From positions 1 to 64,000 of the forward strand of contig JAZKIW010000108.1 of assembly GCA_040384625.1 (NCBI GenBank): a stretch of DNA of 64,000 bases, written 5' to 3'. Below, piece after piece: positions 16,133 to 23,607 of this stretch. Positions within the stretch are counted from its first letter, which is position 1. The number at the start of each line of letters is the position of its first letter. The stretch comes from CADEEN01 sp040384625. GTDB taxonomy: Bacteria; Pseudomonadota; Gammaproteobacteria; Burkholderiales; Burkholderiaceae_C. Under the pieces are notes generated by a model, which saw only the letters and a program-made list of their open reading frames with translations, ran no database searches and was not told the origin of the DNA. The translations under genes and the position numbers were made by a program.

Positions 16133-16148
16133 GGGATGCGTCGGGGCA

Positions 16149-16182
16149 GGGCCGGCCCCGCGAAGATCGCAGGGCCGGCCCC
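16149..16182. promoter_or_regulatory. Intercistronic hairpin between binding-protein gene and permease gene
   Basis: Two copies of GGGCCGGCCCC, at 16149-16159 and 16172-16182, form a stem of about 10 base pairs; each copy is also self-complementary. It lies 3' of the binding-protein gene and 5' of the permease gene. Such hairpins often stabilise the upstream message or partially terminate, giving excess binding protein, as known for sugar operons. No T-run follows, so full Rho-independent termination is unlikely. Confidence 0.55.
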
Positions 16183-16191
16183 ATCTTGGGC

Positions 16192-17532
16192 TTACTTCAG
16201 TTTTCCGTCCTCTTTGAACACCTTCTTCCAGTCGGCCACGAGTCCATCGAGCGCTTCCTTCGCGGTGCCCTTGTCGGCCACCACGAAGTCATGGATGCGC
16301 TTCTGCTCGGCCAGCAGCAGTTGGGCGTAGCTCGGGTCGGCCCAGAAGTCGACCACCTGGTCCATCGCCGTCAGGAACTCGCCCGCGAAGGGAGCGCTCT
16401 TGGTGAAGCCCGGGTCTTTCAGCACCGCGTTGTGCGCCGAGTAGCCGCCCAGCGCCCACCACTTCTTCTGCACGTCGGGTGCGGCGAACCACTTGATGTA
16501 GGCCAGCGCTTCGGCCTGGTTGGGCGAGTACTTGACCACCGAGATGCCCTGGCCGCCGAGCTGCGAGCCCTTGGTCTTGTCGCTCGGGTTGACGAAGAAG
16601 CCGATCTTCTCGCCGCCGACGTTCGGGTCCTTGTACAGGCCGGGGAAGAAGGCGAACCAGTTCATCATCATCGCCACCTGGCCGCTCTTGAACGCGTCCA
16701 GGCCTTCGCCCATGTACGAGTTGGTCAGACCAGGCGGCGTGCAGCACTTGTAGAGCGACTTGTAGAACTCCAGCGCCTTGATCGCGTCCGGGCTGTTGAC
16801 GAAGCCGTCCATCGCATACGGCTTCTTCGGGTCCTGGTACTTGAAGCCCATCGGGTACAGCACATTGCTCACGCCCATCGTGATGCCTTCGCTGCCACGC
16901 TCGGTGAACAGGTAGGTGCCGTAGACCTTCTTGCCGTCGATAGTCTTGCCGGAGAAGAACTCGGCCACCTGCTTGAACTCGGTCCAGGTCTTGGGCGCCG
17001 CCAGATCGCGGTTGTGCTTCTTCTTGAATTCGGCCTGCAGCTCGGGCTTGGCGAACCAGTCCTTACGGTAGGTCCAGCCCAAAGCGTCGCCCATCGCCGG
17101 CAGGGCCCAGTAGTTCGGCGTGCCCTTGGGCCACTCGGCATAGCCGGTCACCGTTGCGGGCGCGAAGTCGGTGATCTTGATGCCTTCCTTGGCGAAGAAG
17201 TCATTCAGCTTCACGTAGTGGCCGCTCTCGGCCGAGCCGCCGATCCACTGGCTGTCGCCGATGATCAGGTCGCACAACTTGCCCTTGGAGTTCAGCTCGT
17301 TGAGCATGCGGTCGGCAAAGTTCGGCCAGGGCACGAACTCGAACTTCATGTTGACCTTGGACTTCGCGGTGAAGTCCTTGCTCAACTCCACCAGCGCATT
17401 CGCCGGATCCCAGGCGGCCCAGCACAGCGTGATGGTCTTGCCCTGTGCCTGAACAGCGGTGCTGCCCAGGCTGAGGACGGTGGCAGCGGCCAGCGCGGAG
17501 AGCGCAGGCAGCTTGGTCAGCAGCGATTTCAT
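16192..17532 (-). CDS. ABC-transporter extracellular solute-binding protein (family 1)
   Basis: 446 residues with a Sec signal peptide (MKSLLTKLPALSALAAATVL, with cleavage at AVQAQ). The mature part starts KTITLCWAAWDPANALVELS, followed by VPWPNFADRMLNEL and the aromatic GDSQWIGGSAESGHYVKLND, as in carbohydrate binding proteins. A YSAHNAVLKDPGF block resembles the C-terminal closing region. A ribosome-binding site AAGGAGA lies upstream of the ATG. Two Cys residues (YKCCTPPG) are unusual. It probably binds a polyol or small carbohydrate, inferred from the downstream dhaKL kinase. The LacI gene upstream (17596-18636) is co-oriented and 63 bases away. Confidence 0.88.
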   Translation of the reverse strand: MKSLLTKLPALSALAAATVLSLGSTAVQAQGKTITLCWAAWDPANALVELSKDFTAKSKVNMKFEFVPWPNFADRMLNELNSKGKLCDLIIGDSQWIGGSAESGHYVKLNDFFAKEGIKITDFAPATVTGYAEWPKGTPNYWALPAMGDALGWTYRKDWFAKPELQAEFKKKHNRDLAAPKTWTEFKQVAEFFSGKTIDGKKVYGTYLFTERGSEGITMGVSNVLYPMGFKYQDPKKPYAMDGFVNSPDAIKALEFYKSLYKCCTPPGLTNSYMGEGLDAFKSGQVAMMMNWFAFFPGLYKDPNVGGEKIGFFVNPSDKTKGSQLGGQGISVVKYSPNQAEALAYIKWFAAPDVQKKWWALGGYSAHNAVLKDPGFTKSAPFAGEFLTAMDQVVDFWADPSYAQLLLAEQKRIHDFVVADKGTAKEALDGLVADWKKVFKEDGKLK

Positions 17533-17595
17533 GACGGGTCTCCTTAACGGTTGTTCATCAGGTCACGGGCACACACATCCGACCGCCGTTCTTCA

Positions 17596-18636
17596 TCAAT
17601 GCAGGTTTTCGGCCGTCAAGATTTCGATTCGCGGTTGCACCACGTTGAGTGCCCCGCGCACGTTCTCGCACAGCGCGCGCAGCACACGCGCCGCCGCCGA
17701 GATGCAGTAATGGATGTCCTGGTGCAGCACATATGCCAGGCCGTTGGCACCGAGCAGGGCGCGGTGTTCGTCGCTGAAGTCGTGCGCCACCACGCCCAGG
17801 CTGCCGGTCAGGCCCAGGCTCTCGATGGCGCGCGCCACGCCGGCGCTGCCCGAGCCGACGTTGTAGACGCCTGCTATGCGCGCGGCATCGACGGCGTCGC
17901 TGCGCAGGTAGCGCAGCAGCGCGCGGCAGGCCCCCGCGTCGCTCGGCGGCAGGTCGGGCGTGCGCTGCACTTTCAGCTTCGGAAAGCGCTCCTCGATGAC
18001 CTGGGCAAAGCCGATGCGGCGCTCGATCTCGCCTGACAGCCGCGTGGCCTGCGAGCTGAGCAGCAGGGTGTCGCGTGCGCCGGCACCGCCCGTGGCCATG
18101 CGGCCGAGCAGCAGCCCAGCGGTGCGGCCGGCGGCGCGGTTGTCGGCGCCGATGTGGGTTTCGCGCATCGAGCCGGCGACGTCGGAGAACAGCGTCACCA
18201 CATGCACCCCGGTGCGCACCAGTTCATTGATGGCGAGCTTGACGGGCGGCAGGTCGGGTGCCATCACCGCGATGCCGTCGCAGTCGCTCAACGCCGCCAG
18301 TTCGGCCGCGAAGGCCGTGGCGTCGGCGGCTTCGATGCGGTGCGTGACCTCGGTGATGTGTTGGTGCCGGAACTCGCCCGCCGCCTGGGCGATCAGCCGG
18401 TCGACCAGCTCGTTGAACGGCGCCGCATCGGCCGGCAGCACGAAGGCGAAGCGGAAGTTCTCGCCGATGCGCGGGCGGCCACGCTGCGGCGGCGCGCCGA
18501 GCTCGGCCACCACCTGCAGCACCCGCTGCACCGTCTCGGCGTTGACGCCCGGGCGGCGGTTGAGCACCCGGTCCACCGTCGCGGTGCCGACGCCGGCCTG
18601 GCGGGCGATGTCGGCGATGGTGGCGTTGGAGGACAT
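17596..18636 (-). CDS. LacI-family transcriptional regulator of the polyol importer operon
   Basis: 346 residues from the ATG at 18636. The N-terminus TIADIARQAGVGTATVDRVL is a LacI helix-turn-helix, followed by the hinge region (NAETVQRVLQVVAELG) and a periplasmic-binding-protein-like effector domain starting FRFAFVLPADAAPFNEL. The DHFSD-like effector region reads GVVAHDFSDEHRALLGANGL. LacI regulators usually repress the linked transport operon until a sugar effector binds. This one lies upstream of, and co-oriented with, the binding-protein gene, so it may autoregulate. Its divergent neighbour is the Bug protein at 18815, and the shared 178-base region holds palindromic sequence. Confidence 0.9.
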   Translation of the reverse strand: MSSNATIADIARQAGVGTATVDRVLNRRPGVNAETVQRVLQVVAELGAPPQRGRPRIGENFRFAFVLPADAAPFNELVDRLIAQAAGEFRHQHITEVTHRIEAADATAFAAELAALSDCDGIAVMAPDLPPVKLAINELVRTGVHVVTLFSDVAGSMRETHIGADNRAAGRTAGLLLGRMATGGAGARDTLLLSSQATRLSGEIERRIGFAQVIEERFPKLKVQRTPDLPPSDAGACRALLRYLRSDAVDAARIAGVYNVGSGSAGVARAIESLGLTGSLGVVAHDFSDEHRALLGANGLAYVLHQDIHYCISAAARVLRALCENVRGALNVVQPRIEILTAENLH

Positions 18637-18814
18637 CGGTTCCGGCGGGCTGATGTGATCATGGTAGGTCACCAAATAAATAAATCAATCAATCACACAT
18701 CGGGGTTTGCACGGGGTTTCAAACCCATTGGCTCTGTTTGGGTAAGTACCGGTGTCGTTGCGTCATGGTGCTATCTATCGTCGGACGCTCGGAACTCGAT
18801 TGGAGCGAACACTC
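18637..18814. promoter_or_regulatory. Divergent promoter region (LacI operon / Bug gene) with palindromic and repeated sites
   Basis: 178 bases, distinctly AT-rich compared with the surrounding genes. It contains short tandem repeats (AAAT and AATC units, 18674-18694), a directly repeated CGGGGTTT (18701-18708 and 18712-18719) and a perfect palindrome GGGTTTCAAACCC (18714-18726). LacI operators are odd-spaced palindromes like this, so it is a candidate operator for the regulator. No individual -35/-10 boxes could be assigned with confidence. Confidence 0.5.
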
Positions 18815-19828
18815 ATGGACGTCGTGAAGCATCCGCTGCGCCGCTCGGCGCTGGTTTCGGGCATCGCCGCCGTCAGCCTGGGGATCCTCGCGTTGCCGGC
18901 TGCGTGGGCACAGCCGGCCGCTTGGCCGACCAAGCCGATCACGCTCCTGGTGGGCTTTCCGCCCGGCGGGCAGACCGACTTCGCCGGCCGCGTGTTGATG
19001 AACGGCATGCAGACGACGCTCGGCCAGGCCGTGGTCATCGACAACAAGGCTGGCGTGAACGGGAACCTCGCGGCTGTGGAGGTGTTGAAGGCAGCGCCAG
19101 ATGGCCAGAAGCTTCTGGTGGGCAACGGCTCGATGACGATCACCCAGCACGTCTACACGAAGCTCGGCATGATCGATCCGCGTCAGCTGACGCCCATCGG
19201 CGTGATGCTGCAGTCGGCACTGGTGCTCGCCGTGCCGGCCACGTCGCCGATCAAGACCTACGCGCAGTTTGTCGAAGCGGCCAGGGCGAAGGCGAAAGCG
19301 GGCAAGGGCATGGACTACGGGACGGGAGGCACAGGCTCGCTGGTGCACGTCACGATGGAACTGCTGCGCGAGCGCATGGGCGGCCCGGCCATGAACCACG
19401 TGCCGTACAAGGGCAGCAGCCCGGCGATGATCGACTTGATGGCGGGGCGCCTGGACGCGATGTTCGACGCCACCTCCGTGGTCGCGCCCTTCATCAAGGA
19501 AGGCAAACTGCGGCCGCTGCTGGTCACCGGGGAAAAGCGGGTTCCGCTTTTCCCGGACGTGCCCACCGCTACCGAGGCGGGCATTAAGGACTTCGTCATC
19601 ATCTCGTTCATCGGCCTGTACGGCCCGCCCGGACTCGGCGCCGACATCGTCGCCAAGGCCAATGGCGCGATGAACACGGCGCTGAAGGATCCGGCAGTCA
19701 CCAAGGGCATCGTCGATCGCGGCGACGAACCGGGCGGCGGCACGCCGGAACAGCTCGGCACGCTGACCCGCAGCCACTACAAGACATGGGGCGACGTCGT
19801 GAAGGCCAACAACATCCAGGCGGAGTGA
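18815..19828 (+). CDS. Tripartite tricarboxylate transporter (Bug-type) periplasmic binding protein
   Basis: 337 residues. The ATG at 18815 is favoured: a GGAG lies nine bases upstream and an earlier start would reach into the divergent operator region. A Sec signal peptide is predicted (SGIAAVSLGILALPAAWAQ). The Bug core follows: AAWPTKPITLLVGFPPGGQT, VVIDNKAGVNGNLA, APDGQKLLVGNGSMT and MNHVPYKGSSPAMIDLMAGR. The ligand is probably a carboxylate; no TctAB genes are adjacent. It is divergently transcribed from the LacI operon, so it could be co-regulated with it. Confidence 0.88.
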   Translation: MDVVKHPLRRSALVSGIAAVSLGILALPAAWAQPAAWPTKPITLLVGFPPGGQTDFAGRVLMNGMQTTLGQAVVIDNKAGVNGNLAAVEVLKAAPDGQKLLVGNGSMTITQHVYTKLGMIDPRQLTPIGVMLQSALVLAVPATSPIKTYAQFVEAARAKAKAGKGMDYGTGGTGSLVHVTMELLRERMGGPAMNHVPYKGSSPAMIDLMAGRLDAMFDATSVVAPFIKEGKLRPLLVTGEKRVPLFPDVPTATEAGIKDFVIISFIGLYGPPGLGADIVAKANGAMNTALKDPAVTKGIVDRGDEPGGGTPEQLGTLTRSHYKTWGDVVKANNIQAE

Positions 19829-19889
19829 GGCTTAGCCGCCGGGCTCCTGCCTGACCGTCGTCGACCCTTCAGGCCATCGGCCACGGCCC

Positions 19890-20855
19890 TTACGCCGCTC
19901 GCTTCACCGCGAGTCGCTCGCGCCGCGTCTGCTGCTCCTTGGCGATCTGCGCCTGGCACCTCGGTGCGGAGAACTCCGCCTCCAGCGCGTCGAGGAAGAC
20001 GCGCGTGCGCGCCGGCATCAGGCGGCGGCCCGGGAACACCGCCCAGGCGGCCGCGGGCGGGAGGGACCACGCGTCGAGCACCGGCGCGAGTTCGCCGCTG
20101 CGCAGGTAGGGCTCGGCGAAGTGGTGCGCGACGGCGGTGATGCCGGCGCCGTGGCGGGCCATGCGCATCAGCAGGTCGGGTGAATTGGCGGTGGCGCGCC
20201 CGGGCGGCAGGCCCTCCCATCGCTCATCGCCGCGCATCAGCACCCAGGGCACCGGTTCACCGCCGCGCGCCAGCAGGCGCAGGGCGTCGTGCTCCATCAA
20301 CGCCTCGGGTTCGGTCGGCTCACCGCGCCGCAGCAGGTAGGCCGGCGATGCATACAGCCCGCCGGCGAAGGACGCCAGGCGGCGCGCGGCGAGTGTGCTG
20401 TCGTCGGGCAGGTCGCCCATGCGAATGGCGAGGTCGAAGTTCTCGCCGATCAGGTCGACGCGCCGCGGCGACAAGTCCAGTTCCAGCGACACCGCCGGAT
20501 GCCGCGCCACGAAGTCCGCGAGCAGCTGGGCCAGCACGCCGCCGGCCAGGTCCGCCGGCATCGACACGCGCAGCCGGCCGCTGGGCTGCACCTGGCGCTG
20601 CTGGGCCAGGGCCGACGCGGCGTCGACCTCGGCCAGCACCTGGTGCGCATGCTCGAGCACGCTGTGGCCGAAGTCCGTGACCGTGAGCTTGCGTGTGGTG
20701 CGCAGCAGCAGGCGTTCGCCGAGTTCGGCCTCGAGCGTCGCGATGCGCCGCGACACGGTCGATTTGGGCAGGCCGGCGCGCTCGGCCGCGCGGCTAAAGC
20801 TGCCTTCGTCGACGACGCGGGCAAACAGCAGCAGGTCGTTGGGTTCGATGTTCAT
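19890..20855 (-). CDS. LysR-family transcriptional regulator, divergent from azoreductase
   Basis: 321 residues from the ATG at 20855. Residues 5-65 form a LysR winged helix (LLLFARVVDEGSFSRAAERA, GLPKSTVSRRIATLEAELG). The effector domain begins SGRLRVSMPADLAGGVLAQL and has DLAIRMGDLPDDSTLAARRL, the pattern of CrgA-type regulators. The far C-terminus is Arg/Lys-rich (RRERLAVKRAA). Divergence from the azoreductase gene with a 115-base AT-rich gap is the classic arrangement in which a LysR protein controls both genes; inducers may be quinones or azo compounds, which is inference. Confidence 0.9.
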   Translation of the reverse strand: MNIEPNDLLLFARVVDEGSFSRAAERAGLPKSTVSRRIATLEAELGERLLLRTTRKLTVTDFGHSVLEHAHQVLAEVDAASALAQQRQVQPSGRLRVSMPADLAGGVLAQLLADFVARHPAVSLELDLSPRRVDLIGENFDLAIRMGDLPDDSTLAARRLASFAGGLYASPAYLLRRGEPTEPEALMEHDALRLLARGGEPVPWVLMRGDERWEGLPPGRATANSPDLLMRMARHGAGITAVAHHFAEPYLRSGELAPVLDAWSLPPAAAWAVFPGRRLMPARTRVFLDALEAEFSAPRCQAQIAKEQQTRRERLAVKRAA

Positions 20856-20887
20856 GGGTGGTTCCACTGTTCCATCAGAAGAACAAT

Positions 20888-20928
20888 GTTATCCATTTCA
20901 ACGTCTTCCGGATTGATTGTGGGATAAC
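20888..20928. promoter_or_regulatory. Candidate operator, inverted repeat in LysR/azoR gap
   Basis: GTTATCC at 20888-20894 is the exact reverse complement of GGATAAC at 20922-20928, separated by 27 bases, in the AT-rich region between the divergent regulator and azoreductase genes. LysR proteins bind extended, dyad-symmetric sites, so this is plausible, but the arms are short. Confidence 0.35.
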
Positions 20929-20970
20929 TAAAGTGACTGCATCGACTTACCAACCCCAGAGGCCGTCACC

Positions 20971-21582
20971 ATGAACATCCTGCAGATCAACTCCAGCGCC
21001 CGCACCGAAGGCTCGCATTCAACCGGTCTGGCCAACATCCTGGTCGAGCGCGTGTTGGCCTCCACGCTCGATCGGCCGACTGTCACCACCACCGTGCGTG
21101 ACCTGGGCCGCAGCCCGCACCCGGCGCTGGACGAGGCCGCGTTGCAGGCCCTGTTCACGCCGGCCGACCAGCGCACGGCGGAGCAGGCTGCGCGCGTCGC
21201 GCTCGACGACGCGCTGATCGCCGAACTGCAGGCCGCCGACGTCGTGGTGCTGGGCGTGCCGATGTACAACTTCGGCGTGCCCGCGGCGCTGAAGAACTGG
21301 ATCGACGCCATCGCCCGTGTCAAGGTCACGTTCCAGTACACCGCCAAGGGGCCAGAGGGTCTGCTCAAGGGCAAGAAGGTTTACATCGCCCTGACCCGCG
21401 GCGGCCAGTACCGCAACACACCGGCCGACACCCAGGTGCCGTACCTGAAGACGGTGTTCGCCTTCCTGGGCATGACCGACGTCCAGTTCGTCTATGCCGA
21501 AGGCCTGGCGATGGGGCCGGAGGCCGAGCAACTGGCGCTCGCCTCGGCGCGCACGCAGATCGAAGAGGCCGTGGCGGCCTGA
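20971..21582 (+). CDS. azoR: FMN-dependent NADH-azoreductase
   Basis: 203 residues. The N-terminus MNILQINSSARTEGSHSTGL and the loop VPMYNFGVPAALKNWIDAIA (FMN-binding PMYNF motif) are diagnostic of AzoR; LTRGGQY and FLGMTDVQFVYAEG also match. AzoR is a flavodoxin-fold homodimer that reduces azo bonds and, probably physiologically, quinones, using NADH through FMN. The gene is divergent from the LysR regulator, and both are likely induced by electrophilic aromatics. Confidence 0.95.
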   Translation: MNILQINSSARTEGSHSTGLANILVERVLASTLDRPTVTTTVRDLGRSPHPALDEAALQALFTPADQRTAEQAARVALDDALIAELQAADVVVLGVPMYNFGVPAALKNWIDAIARVKVTFQYTAKGPEGLLKGKKVYIALTRGGQYRNTPADTQVPYLKTVFAFLGMTDVQFVYAEGLAMGPEAEQLALASARTQIEEAVAA

Positions 21583-21619
21583 GGCCGCGCCGCCCGGCGC
21601 GGCAGGCGCACCCGGCGCC

Positions 21620-22510
21620 TCACCACTTCATCTCGCCCTTGTTGACCTTCGCGCCGATGTCCAGCGCGATGCCCAGGCCCGCCTCCGGGTAGGCCTTCTT
21701 CATCGCTTCGATCAGCGCGCCACTGTTGGCGGCCCTGGGCAACTCCTGCTCGTAGCGCGCCAGATAGCCTCGGCTCCAGCCGATCTGCGACTCGTCGTGC
21801 TTCTGGCCCGGCAGGCTGTGGCCGGGGATCACGGTCACGGGGTTCAGCGCGGCCATCGTGCCGAGCTTGCTGGCCCAGTCGGCGCGTTCCTGCACGCTCT
21901 GCGCATCGGCAGTCCACAGGTGCAGCCCGGCGTAGACGTTCACGCCGCCGGCGATCGTCTTGATCGACGGGATCCACACGAAGCTGCGGTGCGGCAGGCT
22001 GTCGTCGAGCCCGCGAATCTCGAGGGTCTGGCCCTCCAGCGTGATCGTGTTGCCGGTCAGTGCCTCTGGCAGCGGGACGTTCTTCGGCGCGTTCGCACCC
22101 ATGCGCGGGCCCCAGACCTGCAGCTTGTTGGCGAGGGTGGCCTCGATCTTCTTCAGCGTGGGGGCTGTTGTTACGACCCTGGCGTCCGGAAAGTACTGCT
22201 TGATGACCTCGATGCCGAAGTAGTAGTCGGGGTCGGCCTGACTGATGTACACGGTCTTCAGCGTCTTCTTGCTGTCCAGCACCATCGCGGCAATGCGCAA
22301 GGCGTCGGCGCGCGTAAAGCCGGTGTCGAGCAGCACCGCATCGTTCTTGCCGCTCACCAGCACGGCGTTGACGTGGAAGCTCGCACCGTCGGCGTTGTAG
22401 ACCTGCACGGTCAGCAGCGGTACCGCCTGCGCCGAAGCTTCTGTCGCCACGACGCCCAGTGTCATCGCAGTGGGCATGAGGGCGAGGGACAAGGTCTTGA
22501 GGGTGTTCAT
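21620..22510 (-). CDS. Exported MBL-fold metallo-hydrolase-like protein lacking the usual metal motif
   Basis: 296 residues from the ATG at 22510. A Sec signal peptide (LALMPTAMTLGVVATEASAQ) precedes an MBL fold: VNAVLVSGKNDAVLLDTGFT, the ADALRIAAMVLDS helix, VIPGHSLPGQKHDES and a C-terminal helical cap. The canonical metal motif HxHxDH is replaced by SQADPDYY (residues 90-97), so at least two histidine ligands are missing. I therefore expect either a divergent metal site or loss of catalysis; function unknown. The gene is divergent from a LysR regulator (22621) that probably controls it. Confidence 0.75.
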   Translation of the reverse strand: MNTLKTLSLALMPTAMTLGVVATEASAQAVPLLTVQVYNADGASFHVNAVLVSGKNDAVLLDTGFTRADALRIAAMVLDSKKTLKTVYISQADPDYYFGIEVIKQYFPDARVVTTAPTLKKIEATLANKLQVWGPRMGANAPKNVPLPEALTGNTITLEGQTLEIRGLDDSLPHRSFVWIPSIKTIAGGVNVYAGLHLWTADAQSVQERADWASKLGTMAALNPVTVIPGHSLPGQKHDESQIGWSRGYLARYEQELPRAANSGALIEAMKKAYPEAGLGIALDIGAKVNKGEMKW

Positions 22511-22593
22511 CGGGAGCTCCATCGAAGGGTTGGTTGTTGATGGCGCCCACTTTATTGAATCGAATCGAGACGATAAACTCCGTATCTCGCAAT

Positions 22594-22606
22594 TGATTGT
22601 CAATCA
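22594..22606. promoter_or_regulatory. Candidate LysR operator, perfect dyad
   Basis: TGATTG-T-CAATCA is a perfect 6+1+6 inverted repeat within the AT-rich gap between the MBL gene and the LysR gene, about 15 bases before the LysR start. It also contains the T-N11-A spacing typical of LysR boxes. Short repeats of GAATCGA lie just upstream (22557-22568). Confidence 0.5.
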
Positions 22607-22620
22607 GATCGACACAATTC

Positions 22621-23607
22621 ATGGACCACCTGAACGCCGTTCGGACCTTCATCGAGATAGCAGATCAGGGCAGTCTGACCCGCGCTGCGGAAGCGCTGGA
22701 CCTGTCGCGGGCGATGGTCAGCCGCCATCTCGAAGGCCTGGAGCGCTGGCTGGGGGCGCGGCTGCTGCACCGCACGACGCGCCGCGTGAGCCTGAGCCAG
22801 GCCGGGCAGGAGGCCTTGCCGCGATTGCGCCAGATGCTCGAGCTGGCCGACGACGTGCGGGCGGTCGCCGGGGTGCGTCGCACCGAGCCCATGGGCAAGC
22901 TGAGGATCACGACGAGCCTGTCGTTCGCCGTCTCGAGCCTCTCGCAGGCGATCGTGGAATTCCAGCGCCGGTTCCCGCGCATCGAAGTCGAACTCCTCAC
23001 TGTGGACCGGGCGGTGGACCTGGTCGGCGAACGCATCGATCTGGCGGTGCGCATCACCAACCGCCTGGATGAAGGCGTCGTGGCGCGTCGGCTCGCCAGC
23101 TGCCGTTCGGTGCTTTGCGCAGCGCCGGCCTACCTGCAGCGCCGGGGCCGGCCCGAACGCACGGAGGACCTGGCGGCACACGACTGCATCACGCACTCCA
23201 TCGGTTCCCACGCGGAGTACCGGCTGCGCCAGGCGGGCCGGTTGACCACGGTGCGCGCGAAGGGCCCGCTGTCGAGCAACGAGACGGTCGTGCTGCGGCA
23301 GGCGGCGCTCGCGGGCGCCGGCATCGCTATGCTGCCCACCTACTTCGTCGGCGACGATCTAGCGCGGGGCGCACTGGTGCGTCTGTTGCCGGACCATGAG
23401 CCCGAACCCTTGGGGATCCACGCCGTGTACCTGTCGCGGCAACACCAGCCCCAACCGCTCAAGCTGCTCATCGATTTCCTGGCCGAGCGCTTCGGTGGCG
23501 ACGTTGCGCCCTGGGATCGGCCGTCGCTCGTCAAAGTGCGGCCTGTCAGCGCGGCAGGCGCACCCAGCGCGCGCCGCGCGACGCAGACTTCACCACCGCC
23601 TCGATGA
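22621..23607 (+). CDS. LysR-family transcriptional regulator, divergent from the MBL-fold gene
   Basis: 328 residues from the ATG at 22621. The helix-turn-helix AVRTFIEIADQGSLTRAAEA, followed by LSRAMVSRHLEGLERWLGAR, is typical, and the effector domain starts GKLRITTSLSFAVSSLSQAI. The last 20 or so residues (VSAAGAPSARRATQTSPPPR) run 62 bases into the convergent oxidoreductase gene and look unconserved, so the functional end may be earlier or this may be a recent read-through extension. Likely controls the divergent MBL-fold gene, perhaps through the dyad at 22594. Confidence 0.88.
   Translation: MDHLNAVRTFIEIADQGSLTRAAEALDLSRAMVSRHLEGLERWLGARLLHRTTRRVSLSQAGQEALPRLRQMLELADDVRAVAGVRRTEPMGKLRITTSLSFAVSSLSQAIVEFQRRFPRIEVELLTVDRAVDLVGERIDLAVRITNRLDEGVVARRLASCRSVLCAAPAYLQRRGRPERTEDLAAHDCITHSIGSHAEYRLRQAGRLTTVRAKGPLSSNETVVLRQAALAGAGIAMLPTYFVGDDLARGALVRLLPDHEPEPLGIHAVYLSRQHQPQPLKLLIDFLAERFGGDVAPWDRPSLVKVRPVSAAGAPSARRATQTSPPPR

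Noticed and set aside
23546..23607. Functional significance of the 3' overlap between the LysR gene and the oxidoreductase gene
   Set aside because: The extra LysR tail is unconserved low-complexity sequence, more likely simple read-through to the next stop.
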